A stretch of DNA of 64,000 nt from Arthrobacter humicola (GTDB taxonomy: Bacteria > Actinomycetota > Actinomycetes > Actinomycetales > Micrococcaceae): positions 62,001-126,000 of the forward strand of contig NZ_JAFKON010000004.1 of assembly GCF_022803015.1 (NCBI RefSeq), in the 5' to 3' direction. Shown piece by piece: positions 34,971-43,498 of this stretch; the first letter of the stretch is position 1, and each line of letters begins with the position of its first letter. The notes beneath the pieces are model-generated. The model ran no database searches, was not told the DNA's origin, and was given only the letters and a program-made list of their open reading frames with translations. The position numbers and the translations under genes are program-made.

Positions 34971-35879
34971 ATGGAAATCCACCAGCTGGAGATGTTGCGC
35001 GAACTCGGAGCTCTGGGCAGCGTCAAGGCCGTCGCCGAAACCCTTCTGGTGACGCCGTCGGCGGTGTCCCAGCAACTGGCCGCGCTGCAGAAGACTGTGG
35101 AGGTGCCGTTGACCCGCAAGGAGGGCCGGAACCTGGTGCTCACGGAGGCCGGCCAGGTGCTGGCGGACGCCGGGGCCGCGGTGGTCAGCGCGATGGCGGA
35201 TGCGAAGATGGCGATCGGCGCCTACCACGGCTCACCGGTGGCGCCGGTGACGCTCAGCGGTTTCCACAGCGCCGGGCAGGCATTGTTCGCGCCGCTGGCC
35301 CGGCTGCTGGACGGCCCGGGCCAGCCGCGGATCCTGCTCTCCGACGAGGACGTCGCCCAGCAGGATTTTCCCGCCCTGACGGCGCGGTACGACCTGGTCC
35401 TGGCGCACCGGATGGACCACAGCCCGCGCTGGCCCGAGGAACGCGTCGCGGTGATCCCGCTCGCGCACGAGCCGCTGGACGTGGCACTGCCGGCCGGGCA
35501 CCGGCTGGCCGGCCAGCGCGCGGTGACGGCGGACGACGTCGTGGGCGAACCGTGGGTGACGAGCCGCGCCGGCTACTCCCCCGCCGACGTGCTCTCCGCC
35601 CTCGCGGCGGTCTCCAGCCGTGAGCTGAACATCGTGCACCGCATCAACGACTACTCAACTGTGGCGGCGCTCGTGGCGGCCGGCGGCGTGATCGGCCTGC
35701 TGCCGCGGCACACCGCGCGGCCTGTGCTGAACCCGGACATTGTGCTGCGGCCGCTGGAGGGCATCAGCACCCGGCGCCGGATCGACGTCCTGGCCCGGCC
35801 GGAGAACCTTAAACGCACATCGGTCATGATGGTCTGCGAAGCATTGCAGACCATCATGACCGATTTAGTGGGCGGCTAG
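34971..35879 (+). CDS. LysR-family regulator divergent from tdh-kbl
   Basis: Regulator of 302 aa from the ATG at 34971. The N-terminal helix-turn-helix reads IHQLEMLRELGALGSVKAVAETLLVTPSAVSQQLAALQKTVE (split over residues 3-44), followed by a LysR substrate-binding domain. The position relative to tdh suggests control by threonine or serine, inferred. The last 20 codons contain a perfect 19-bp inverted repeat (35819-35864) that probably acts as a terminator, so the C-terminus is partly shaped by DNA structure. Ends 3 bp from the gatB stop. Confidence 0.9.
   Translation: MEIHQLEMLRELGALGSVKAVAETLLVTPSAVSQQLAALQKTVEVPLTRKEGRNLVLTEAGQVLADAGAAVVSAMADAKMAIGAYHGSPVAPVTLSGFHSAGQALFAPLARLLDGPGQPRILLSDEDVAQQDFPALTARYDLVLAHRMDHSPRWPEERVAVIPLAHEPLDVALPAGHRLAGQRAVTADDVVGEPWVTSRAGYSPADVLSALAAVSSRELNIVHRINDYSTVAALVAAGGVIGLLPRHTARPVLNPDIVLRPLEGISTRRRIDVLARPENLKRTSVMMVCEALQTIMTDLVGG
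35819..35864. terminator. Perfect 19-bp inverted repeat inside the lysR 3' end
   Basis: The arms at 35819-35837 (ATCGGTCATGATGGTCTGC) and 35846-35864 (its exact complement) enclose an 8-nt loop. The repeat is wholly inside the lysR coding sequence, 15 bp before its stop, and also 19-64 bp beyond the gatB stop on the other strand. It therefore could terminate both convergent genes. Short T-runs occur on both sides (ATTTAG and CGTTTAAG). Confidence 0.75.
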
Positions 35880-35882
35880 GGG

Positions 35883-37388
35883 CTAGCCCTCGACGCCGAG
35901 GCGCTCGAGGATCAGCTCCTTGACGCGGCCGGCGTCGGCCTGCCCGCGGGTGGCCTTCATGACAGCGCCGACGATCGCGCCGATCGCCTGGATCTTGCCG
36001 CCGCGGATCTTGTCCGCGACGCCGGGCTGCGCGGCGAGGGCCGCGTCGATCGCTTCCAGGAGCGGGCCGTCGTCGGAGACCACGGCGAGGCCGCGCTTCC
36101 CGACGATTTCCGCCGGAGTGCCTTCGCCGGCGAGCACGCCGTCCAGGACCTCGGAGGCCATCTTGTTGTTGATCTTGCCGTCCTCCACCATCTTGTTCAG
36201 TTCCACGATGGTGGCCGGGTTGACGCCGAGCTGGCCGGGATCGACGTCGGCGTTCTTGGCGCGGCCGACGATCTCGCCCATCCACCATTTGCGGGCCACG
36301 GTGGCGGTGGCGCCGGCGGCGATGGTTTCCTCGATCTCGTCCATGACGCCGGCGTTGACGACGTCGCGGAACTCCAGGTCCGAGTAGCCCCAGTCCGCCT
36401 GCAGGCGCTTGCGGCGCGCGGCCGGCGGCTCGGGCAGGGTGGCCCGGAGCTCCTCGACCCATTCGCGGGACGCGGTGATCGGGACCAGGTCAGGTTCCGG
36501 GAAGTAGCGGTAGTCGTCGGCGTCGGACTTGGCCCGGCCCGACGTCGTGGTCCGGGTGTCCTCGTGCCAGTGGCGGGTTTCCTGGATGACCGGCTCGCCG
36601 GAGTCCAGCACGGCGGCGTGCCGCTGGATCTCGTAGCGGACGGCGTGTTCGACGGCGCGCAGCGAGTTGACGTTCTTGGTCTCCGAGCGGATGCCGAAAC
36701 GTTCGCGGCCGTGCGGGCGCAGCGAGACGTTGGCGTCGCAGCGGACGTTGCCGCGCTCCATCTTCGCGTCCGAGACCCCGAGGTTCTTGACGATCTCGCG
36801 GACGGCGGCCACGTAGGCCTTGGCGAGTTCGGGGGCGCGGCTGCCGGCGCCCTCGATCGGCTTGGTGACGATCTCGACCAGCGGCACGCCGGAACGGTTG
36901 TAGTCCACCAGGGAGTAGTCCGCGCCCTGGATGCGTCCGGTGGCGCCGCCCATATGGGTCAGCTTGCCGGCGTCCTCCTCCATGTGCGCGCGTTCAATCT
37001 CAACCCGGAACACGGTGCCGTCGGAGAGCTCGATGTCCAGGTAGCCGTCGTACGCGATGGGCTCGTCGTACTGGGAGGTCTGGAAGTTCTTCGGGGTGTC
37101 CGGGTAGAAGTAGTTCTTCCGGGCGAAGCGGCACTTCTCGGCGATCTTGCAGTTCAGCGCCAGGCCGATCTTGATCGAGGACTCGATCGCGGTCTTGTTC
37201 ACCACCGGCAGCACGCCGGGCATGCCGAGGTCCACCTCGTTGACGTTGGTGTTCGGCTCGTCGCCGAAGACGTTCGGCGCGGAGGAGAACATCTTGGTCT
37301 TGGTGTTGAGCTCCACGTGGACCTCGAACCCCAGGACGGGATCGTACTTGTCCATCGCCTCTTCAAAGCTGAGGGTTGCGTCAGTCAT
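35883..37388 (-). CDS. gatB: Aspartyl/glutamyl-tRNA amidotransferase subunit B
   Basis: Subunit of GatCAB, which converts misacylated Glu-tRNA-Gln and Asp-tRNA-Asn into correctly charged species. The 501-aa protein shows [20 protein letters not shown] at the start, [20 protein letters not shown], the ATP-phosphoryl-transfer region [36 protein letters not shown], and the helical C-terminal tail domain. The start ATG at 37388 overlaps the last base of the gatA stop (TAATG). Confidence 0.97.
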   Translation of the reverse strand: MTDATLSFEEAMDKYDPVLGFEVHVELNTKTKMFSSAPNVFGDEPNTNVNEVDLGMPGVLPVVNKTAIESSIKIGLALNCKIAEKCRFARKNYFYPDTPKNFQTSQYDEPIAYDGYLDIELSDGTVFRVEIERAHMEEDAGKLTHMGGATGRIQGADYSLVDYNRSGVPLVEIVTKPIEGAGSRAPELAKAYVAAVREIVKNLGVSDAKMERGNVRCDANVSLRPHGRERFGIRSETKNVNSLRAVEHAVRYEIQRHAAVLDSGEPVIQETRHWHEDTRTTTSGRAKSDADDYRYFPEPDLVPITASREWVEELRATLPEPPAARRKRLQADWGYSDLEFRDVVNAGVMDEIEETIAAGATATVARKWWMGEIVGRAKNADVDPGQLGVNPATIVELNKMVEDGKINNKMASEVLDGVLAGEGTPAEIVGKRGLAVVSDDGPLLEAIDAALAAQPGVADKIRGGKIQAIGAIVGAVMKATRGQADAGRVKELILERLGVEG

Positions 37389-38953
37389 TAGTGTGAGCCT
37401 CCGTGGCTTGAGGCGGCGGCAGCCGCAGAAGTAGCAGTGAGCGAGGGGGCCTTGTCCAGCAGCGGGCCGCCCCACTGCGCCTCGAGCAGGGATTCCAGGA
37501 CCGCGCCGACGCGGTACAGGCGGGCGTCCTGGCGGGCCGGGGCCAGGAGCTGGATGCCCACGGGCAGCCCGTCCTCGTCGGCCAGGCCGCCGGGCAGGGA
37601 GAGGCCGGGGACGCCGGCCATGTTCGCCGGGATGGTGGCGACGTCGTTGAGGTACATCGCCAGCGGGTCGTTGAGCTTCTCGCCGAGCTTGAACGCCGTG
37701 GTCGGCGCCGTCGGGGAAATCAGCACGTCGGCCTTTTCGAAGGCGGCGTCGAAGTCGCGCTGGATCAGGGTGCGCACCTTCTGGGCCGAGCCGTAGTAGG
37801 CGTCGTAGTAGCCGGCGCTCAGGGCGTAGGTGCCCAGGATGATGCGGCGCTTGACCTCGTCGCCGAAGCCGGCGGCGCGGGTGGCCCCCATGACCCGCTC
37901 GATGGTCAGCGGTCCCTGTTCGGGCAGGACCCGCAGGCCGTAGCGGACGCCGTCGAACTTGGCCAGGTTGGAGGAAGCCTCGGACGGCATGATCAGGTAG
38001 TAGGCGCCCAGGGCGTACTTGAAGTTGGGGCAGGAGACCTCGACGATCTCGGCGCCCGCGCCTTTGAGCAGTTCGAGGGATTCGTTGAAGCGGTTCTCGA
38101 CGCCGGCCTGGTAGCCCTCGCCGTGCAGCTCCTTGATGATGCCGATCTTCATGCCCTCGACGTTGCCGGTCCGGGCCGCGGCCACGAGGTCCTCGAGCGG
38201 GTCCGGCAGCGAGGTGGAGTCGCGCGGATCATGCCCGCCGATCACCTGGTGCAGCAGGGCCGAGTCGAGCACGGTGCGGGACACCGGCCCGATCTGGTCC
38301 AGCGAGGAGGCCATGGCGATGGCACCGTAGCGGGAAACGCCGCCGTAGGTGGGCTTGACGCCGACCGTGCCGGTGACGGCGCCGGGCTGGCGGATGGATC
38401 CGCCGGTGTCCGTGCCGAGGGCCAGCGGGGCTTCGAAGGCCGCGACGGCGGCAGCGGAGCCGCCGCCGGAACCGCCCGGGATGCGGTCCAGGTCCCATGG
38501 GTTGTGCGTGGGCCCGTAGGCCGAGTGCTCGGTGGAGGAGCCCATCGCGAATTCGTCGAGGTTCGTCTTGCCCAGGATCGGCATCTTGGCGGCGCGCAGG
38601 CGCTCGACGACGGTGGCGTCGTAGGGGCTGTGCCAGCCTTCGAGGATCTTCGAGCCGGCCGTGGTGGGCTGGCCGATCGTGACGATGAGGTCCTTGACGG
38701 CGATCGGGACGCCCGCGAGGACGTGGAGCTCTTCGGCGGCGGCACCGCCGGCGGCGCGGATCGCATCCACTTCGGCGGCGACGGCGAGCGCCTCGTCGGC
38801 GTTGACGTGGAGGAAGGCGTGGACCTTGCCGTCGACGGCGGCGATGCGGTCCAGGTAGGCCTGGGTGACCTCGACGGCGGTGATCTCGCGGGCGGCCAGC
38901 TTCTCGGCGAGCGCGGCGGCGGAGAGGCGGATCAGTTCGTTGTTCTCAGTCAT
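37388..38953 (-). CDS. gatA: Aspartyl/glutamyl-tRNA amidotransferase subunit A
   Basis: Glutaminase/amidase subunit of GatCAB. The 521-aa amidase-signature protein has the Ser-cisSer-Lys triad: K87 in PIAVKDLI, S162 in GGSGGGS and the nucleophile S186 in [11 protein letters not shown]. The ATG at 38953 starts 4 bp after the gatC stop, and its stop overlaps the gatB start, so the operon gatC-gatA-gatB is translationally coupled throughout. Confidence 0.97.
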   Translation of the reverse strand: MTENNELIRLSAAALAEKLAAREITAVEVTQAYLDRIAAVDGKVHAFLHVNADEALAVAAEVDAIRAAGGAAAEELHVLAGVPIAVKDLIVTIGQPTTAGSKILEGWHSPYDATVVERLRAAKMPILGKTNLDEFAMGSSTEHSAYGPTHNPWDLDRIPGGSGGGSAAAVAAFEAPLALGTDTGGSIRQPGAVTGTVGVKPTYGGVSRYGAIAMASSLDQIGPVSRTVLDSALLHQVIGGHDPRDSTSLPDPLEDLVAAARTGNVEGMKIGIIKELHGEGYQAGVENRFNESLELLKGAGAEIVEVSCPNFKYALGAYYLIMPSEASSNLAKFDGVRYGLRVLPEQGPLTIERVMGATRAAGFGDEVKRRIILGTYALSAGYYDAYYGSAQKVRTLIQRDFDAAFEKADVLISPTAPTTAFKLGEKLNDPLAMYLNDVATIPANMAGVPGLSLPGGLADEDGLPVGIQLLAPARQDARLYRVGAVLESLLEAQWGGPLLDKAPSLTATSAAAAASSHGGSH

Positions 38954-38957
38954 GGTC

Positions 38958-39254
38958 TTAGTCCTCATCCAGGATTGCCGGGACCTTGAAACGGCCTTCG
39001 TACGCGTCGGGGGCACCGGAGAGGGACTGCTCGGCCGTAAACGTGTGGCCCACGACGTCCTCGCGGAACACATTGGTCAGCGGAATCGGGTGGGACGTGG
39101 CCGGGACGTCATCACCGGCGGCTTCACTGACGGACTTCACTGAATCCACGATGACGGCGAGTTCGCCGGCCATCCTGTCCAGCTCTTCAGCACTCATCTC
39201 GATGTGCGCGAGTTGCGCGAGATGCGCGACGTCGTCGCGGTTGATCGCAGCCAT
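38958..39254 (-). CDS. gatC: Aspartyl/glutamyl-tRNA amidotransferase subunit C
   Basis: Small (98 aa) stabilising subunit of Gat[21 protein letters not shown] is the usual N-terminus and the downstream segment [10 protein letters not shown] contacts GatA in solved structures. The ATG at 39254 has a GGGGAG site; an in-frame start at 39269 is unlikely. First gene of the gatCAB operon; a terminator hairpin of the transporter gene precedes it. Confidence 0.95.
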   Translation of the reverse strand: MAAINRDDVAHLAQLAHIEMSAEELDRMAGELAVIVDSVKSVSEAAGDDVPATSHPIPLTNVFREDVVGHTFTAEQSLSGAPDAYEGRFKVPAILDED

Positions 39255-39360
39255 GGATCTCCCCTGCAAGGTATGGATAATTTTCCGTCCCAGTCTACGT
39301 GTCTGAACTCCCTGCCGCCGTCCGGCGCCAGGCCGGACGAGCCTCCCTCACCAAACGGGA

Positions 39361-39393
39361 CTGTCGGGTCCGGAAAATCTCCGAACCCGACAG
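39361..39393. terminator. Terminator hairpin after the citrate-type transporter
   Basis: CTGTCGGGTCCGGA (39361-39374) pairs with TCCGAACCCGACAG (39380-39393) with one G-T contact and a 5-nt loop. It is 36 nt beyond the transporter stop and upstream of gatC on the same strand, so it should insulate gatCAB from read-through. Confidence 0.8.
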
Positions 39394-39428
39394 CCTCGCT
39401 ATCAATATTTGTGGTGCTCCTTGGTTTG

Positions 39429-40910
39429 TTAGCCGATGCCGATGGCTCCGGTGAGCACTCCTACTCCGAGCATCACCAGGGAGATCACGGCCGTGCGCCA
39501 CAGGACCTTCTTGTGGTGGTCGCCCAGGTCCACCTTCGCGAGGGAGACCAGGAGCAGGATGGCGGGGACCAGGGGGCTCTGCAGGTGGAAGGGCTGGCCG
39601 GTGATGGAAGCGCGGGCCATGTCGGCGGCGCTGACGCCGTAGTGGGCCGCCGTTTCGCTCAGGACCGGCAGGACGCCGAAGTAGAAGGCGTCGTTGCTCA
39701 TGAAGAACGTCATCGGGATGCTCAGGACACCGGTGATCACGGCCATCAGCGGACCCATGTCCGACGGGATGATCTGGACCAGCCATTCCGACATGGCCTT
39801 GACCATGCCCGTGCCGTTGAGGACGCCGGTCAGGACCGAGGCGGCCATGACCATGCTGACGACCGCGACAATCGAGGGAGCGTGCGCGATCAGCTGGGCG
39901 CTCTGGTCCTTGACCTTGGGGAAGTTGACCAGCAGGGCGATGGCGGCGCCGACCATGAAGACGAACGGGAGCGGAATGACGTTGGCGACGAGCGTCGCCA
40001 TGACCGCGACCGTGAGGCCGAGGTTGAACCAGAACAGCTTGGGACGGAGGGTCTTGCGGTTGGGGTCCAGGGCGGTGTCGGCCATGGCGGAGTCGCGGTC
40101 GTCAACGAAGGAATCGGCGCGCTCCAGCACTGCAACGGACGATCCTTCCGGGGAGAGCCCGGCGGGCGAGGCTCCGGGGCCCTTGCGGCCGCGGCGGATT
40201 CCGGTACCGCCGGCCGCGGTGCCGCCGGCTGCGCCGTCTGCATCGCCGTCGAAGGCTGCAGCTGTGTCCGGGACGCCCCAGATCTCGGGGGCGACGGCGC
40301 GGAGACGGTTGCGTTCCTGCAGGCCGAGCAGCCAGGAGAAGACCAGCACGACGATGAGCCCTGCGATGAGGGACGGGACCATGGGCACGAAGACATCGTT
40401 GACGTCGAGCTTCAGCGCGGAGGCGGCGCGGGCGGTGGGGCCGCCCCAGGGCAGGATGTTCATGGTGCCGTTGGCCAGGCCGGCCACGCAGGTCAGGACC
40501 ACGGGGCTCATCTTCAGCCGCAGGTAGACCGGCAGCATCGCCGCTGTGGTGAGGATGAAGGTGGTGGAGCCGTCGCCGTCGAGGGAGACCGCTGCCGCGA
40601 GGATGGCCGTGCCCAGGACCACCTTGGCGGGGTCGTTGCCGAGCTTTCGCAGGATGAACCGGACCAGGGGGTCAAAGAGCCCGACGTCGATCATCAGCCC
40701 GAAGTAGATGATCGCGAACATCAGCAGCGCGGCGGTGGAGGTCATGGATTTCATGGAGTCCATGACCATCGGGCCGATGCCGAGGCCCGCGCCGGCGAAA
40801 AGCCCGAAGACTGTGGGAACAATGATGAGCGCCAGCACCGGCGTCAACTTCTTCGTCATGATCAGCACCATGAATACCGCGATCATGGCGAATCCTAGTA
40901 ATACCAGCAC
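39429..40910 (-). CDS. CitMHS-family citrate/metal:H+ transporter
   Basis: Membrane permease of the CitMHS family, which takes up divalent metal-citrate complexes with protons. The 493-aa protein has about 11-12 hydrophobic segments, with ILPWGGPTARAASAL and SLDGDGSTTFILTTAAMLPV as family blocks and FFMSNDAFYFGVLPVL in the second half. A low-complexity hydrophilic loop (about residues 215-290) joins the halves. The GTG at 40910 with an AAGAAGGAG site is the start. Divergent from a sensor kinase and regulator that probably control it. Confidence 0.9.
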   Translation of the reverse strand: MLVLLGFAMIAVFMVLIMTKKLTPVLALIIVPTVFGLFAGAGLGIGPMVMDSMKSMTSTAALLMFAIIYFGLMIDVGLFDPLVRFILRKLGNDPAKVVLGTAILAAAVSLDGDGSTTFILTTAAMLPVYLRLKMSPVVLTCVAGLANGTMNILPWGGPTARAASALKLDVNDVFVPMVPSLIAGLIVVLVFSWLLGLQERNRLRAVAPEIWGVPDTAAAFDGDADGAAGGTAAGGTGIRRGRKGPGASPAGLSPEGSSVAVLERADSFVDDRDSAMADTALDPNRKTLRPKLFWFNLGLTVAVMATLVANVIPLPFVFMVGAAIALLVNFPKVKDQSAQLIAHAPSIVAVVSMVMAASVLTGVLNGTGMVKAMSEWLVQIIPSDMGPLMAVITGVLSIPMTFFMSNDAFYFGVLPVLSETAAHYGVSAADMARASITGQPFHLQSPLVPAILLLVSLAKVDLGDHHKKVLWRTAVISLVMLGVGVLTGAIGIG

Positions 40911-41029
40911 GGCCGGCTCCTTCTTCGTTGAATGACACCACTCCGGTGTGATGCGCACTACAGACGTTAGAGTGGCGCCCGTCACGACTGGGCCTTTGGC
41001 TCAATTGATTGGCATACTGCTTATTGGAT

Positions 41030-41047
41030 GCATTTTGCGCATTTTGC
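41030..41047. promoter_or_regulatory. Tandem GCATTTTGC repeats in the divergent citM/kinase region
   Basis: GCATTTTGC is repeated twice without spacer (41030-41038 and 41039-41047) in an AT-rich patch between the transporter start (40910) and the kinase start (41080). An ACACC-N5-GGTGT repeat lies nearer the transporter (about 40933-40947). Such AT-rich direct repeats are candidate sites for a CitB/DcuR-like response regulator. Speculative. Confidence 0.4.
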
Positions 41048-41079
41048 TCACGTCCGTACCAACCCCAGGCAGGAGCCCG

Positions 41080-42834
41080 ATGAAGCGCCGCACAGCACTG
41101 CCGGCCCTGCGCTTTTCGACCCAGACACTGCTGCTGCAGCTCGGCGTCGTGGCGCTGGTGGTGCTGCTGAGCAGCGCCGTCCACGCCTGGCTGAGCTATG
41201 ACCGGCTGGGCCGCGAGGCGGAGAACCAGGCGCTGACCCTGGCCCGGACGGTGGCCTCGGACCCCTCCGTGCGGGCTCAGGTCCAGTCCATCAGCGCCCT
41301 TCCCGCCGCTCCCCCGGCCGCCGAGCTGCTGGCCGGTCCGTTGATGGCTGCCGCGGAGGGTGCCCGCACCCGCACCGGCGCCCTGTTCGTGGTCATTACG
41401 GACGAGACCGGCATCCGGCTGGCGCACCCCGACGCGGAGCGGCTGGGCGAAAAGGTCAGTACCGACCCCTCGGACGCCCTCGCGGGCCGGGAGGTCACCA
41501 CGCGGAACACGGGCACGCTGGGCCCGTCCGCCGGCGCCAAGGTCCCGGTGTACGCCCCGGACTCGACGGCGGTGGTGGGCGAGGTGAGCGTGGGCTACTC
41601 CACCGAGACGATCAGCCAAAGCCTGGCCCGGGACATCATCCCCATCGCCGTCACGGCCGCCGGCGCGCTGCTGGCCGGCGTGCTCGCCTCCTTCCTGCTG
41701 CGGCGGCGGCTGCAGCGGCTGACCCTCGGGCTCGAACCCGAGGAGATCAGCACCCTGGTGCACGACCAGGTGGCCGTGTTACAGGGGGTCGACGACGGCG
41801 TGATCGGCGTTTCGGCCGACGGCAGGGTCAGCGTTTTCAACGCCGCCGCCCAGCGGCTGCTCGGTGTCCCGGACCTCGCGGGCACGGCCTGGGCCGCCGC
41901 GCCGGTCCCGGAGCAACTCAAGGCCCTGACCCGGGCCGATGCGGCCGAGGGCGAGGCGGTGGAACTCGTGGCCGGCGGCCGGGTGCTGGTGGTGAGCGCC
42001 CGCAAGGCCCTGCACGGCCGCGAGGACCTGGGCTGGGTGGTGATGCTGCGGGACCGGACCGAGCTGCAGCAGCTGACCCGCCAGCTCGACGCCGTCGGCA
42101 CCATGTCCGCGGCTTTGCGGGCACAGCGCCACGAGTTTGCCAACCAGCTGCACACGATCGCCGGGTTCATGAGCATCGGGGAGCCCCAGCAGGCCCAGGA
42201 CTATCTCGCCAAACTGGCCGGCACCGGGCCGCTGGCATTCCCGGTGGACCAGGCCGAGCTGCTCCAGGACCCCTACCTGCAGGCCTTCCTCGGTGCCAAG
42301 GGCGTCGAGGCGGACGAGCGCGGCGTGAGTCTCCGCCTCGGCCCGGAATCCGTGGTCCGCGGCCACGTCACCGAACCCCAGGACGTCACCACCGTCCTGG
42401 GGAACCTGATCGACAACGCCGTGAACGCCGCCGTCGCCGGATCCGCGGCCGAGCGCTGGGTGGAAGTCGAAGTGCTGGACGAACCGGGCATCAACGGAGG
42501 CGCCGGCACACTCCACATTGTGGTGGCCGATTCCGGCGACGGCCTGGGCGTTGGAATGACAGCCGCCGAGGCCGAGGGGGTCTTCGCGGAAGGCTACACG
42601 ACCTCGGTCCGGCCCGCGCGCCCTGGCGGAGGGCAGGGCCTGGGGCTGGCGTTGTCCCGACAGCTCGCGCGCCGCCGCGGCGGAGACGTGCGGGTGCTCG
42701 AAGCCGGCTCCCCCGGCGGCCCGGGCGCCGTTTTCGTCGCCACGCTGCCGGGAACCACCGAACCGGGGCCAACGCTGCCGGGAAAGACCGAACCTGCAAT
42801 CACTGAAGCAAACCGGGAGGACAACGATGTCTGA
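41080..42834 (+). CDS. CitA/DcuS-like sensor histidine kinase
   Basis: Membrane sensor kinase, 584 aa. One membrane segment near residues 17-38, a roughly 145-aa extracytoplasmic PAS-like sensor domain, a second membrane segment near 188-208, a cytoplasmic PAS (about 230-320), then a SpoOB-type dimerisation helix with the phospho-acceptor H351 in LRAQRHEFANQLH and a HATPase domain with NLIDNAVNAA (N box) and GQGLGLALS. This order is that of citrate/C4-dicarboxylate sensors. The ATG at 41080 has an AGGAG site; earlier in-frame starts are not convincing. Overlaps the next gene by 8 bp. Confidence 0.92.
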   Translation: MKRRTALPALRFSTQTLLLQLGVVALVVLLSSAVHAWLSYDRLGREAENQALTLARTVASDPSVRAQVQSISALPAAPPAAELLAGPLMAAAEGARTRTGALFVVITDETGIRLAHPDAERLGEKVSTDPSDALAGREVTTRNTGTLGPSAGAKVPVYAPDSTAVVGEVSVGYSTETISQSLARDIIPIAVTAAGALLAGVLASFLLRRRLQRLTLGLEPEEISTLVHDQVAVLQGVDDGVIGVSADGRVSVFNAAAQRLLGVPDLAGTAWAAAPVPEQLKALTRADAAEGEAVELVAGGRVLVVSARKALHGREDLGWVVMLRDRTELQQLTRQLDAVGTMSAALRAQRHEFANQLHTIAGFMSIGEPQQAQDYLAKLAGTGPLAFPVDQAELLQDPYLQAFLGAKGVEADERGVSLRLGPESVVRGHVTEPQDVTTVLGNLIDNAVNAAVAGSAAERWVEVEVLDEPGINGGAGTLHIVVADSGDGLGVGMTAAEAEGVFAEGYTTSVRPARPGGGQGLGLALSRQLARRRGGDVRVLEAGSPGGPGAVFVATLPGTTEPGPTLPGKTEPAITEANREDNDV

Positions 42835-43498
42835 GGATTTCAGGGTGCTGATTGTCGACGATGATTTCCACGTCGCCAAGCTGCATGCCGCCTATGTGGA
42901 TTCGGTGGCCGGCTTCCTGGCGCTGCCGCCGGCCGGCTCGGCGTCCCAGGCACTGCAGGCCATCCACAGCCTCCGCCCGGACCTGGTGCTGCTGGACGTC
43001 TACCTGCCGGACGCTTCGGGCCTGGACCTGCTGCACCAGCTGGACGTCGATACCGTGATCCTCAGCGCGGCCTCGGACACGGCCTCGCTGCGGCTCGCGT
43101 TCCGCCGCGGGGCACTGGGCTACCTGCTCAAGCCCTTCACGGCCGAATCCCTTTCGCAGCAGCTGCGCTCCTATGCACGCTACCGCCGGATCCTGGCCCA
43201 GCCGGGCTCCGTCAGCCAGGAGACGGTGGAGCGCGCCAAGCGCGCCCTGATCCCGGGCGACGTCGTCGCCTCGGCACGTCCCCGCTCCGCCACCGAGGCC
43301 GCGGTGCTGGAATCCCTGGTGCCCGGCGAGCAGTATTCAGCCGCCGACGTCGCCGCCCGGGTCGGTGTGTCCCGGGCCACCGCCCAGCGGTATCTGTCCG
43401 CGCTGGCGGACGACGGCGCCGTCGACATCCAGCTGCGCTACGGCACCACCGGGCGCCCCGAGCACCGCTACGGAATCCCCGCCCCGGCCGGCCACTAG
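42827..43498 (+). CDS. CitB/DcuR-like response regulator
   Basis: Two-component response regulator of 223 aa paired with the upstream kinase. The receiver has acidic residues D11 and D12, phospho-acceptor D57 (LVLLDVYLPD) and a Lys at about 106 (LLKPF). The C-terminal part carries a helix-turn-helix (SAADVAARVGVSRATAQRYLSALA), typical of the CitB/DcuR group. Target is inferred to be the divergent CitMHS gene. Its end overlaps the convergent SulP gene by 4 bp. Confidence 0.92.
   Translation: MSEDFRVLIVDDDFHVAKLHAAYVDSVAGFLALPPAGSASQALQAIHSLRPDLVLLDVYLPDASGLDLLHQLDVDTVILSAASDTASLRLAFRRGALGYLLKPFTAESLSQQLRSYARYRRILAQPGSVSQETVERAKRALIPGDVVASARPRSATEAAVLESLVPGEQYSAADVAARVGVSRATAQRYLSALADDGAVDIQLRYGTTGRPEHRYGIPAPAGH

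Noticed and set aside
42800..42834. Frameshift between kinase and response regulator
   Set aside because: The 8-bp overlap is a normal coupling; both proteins are complete with all motifs.
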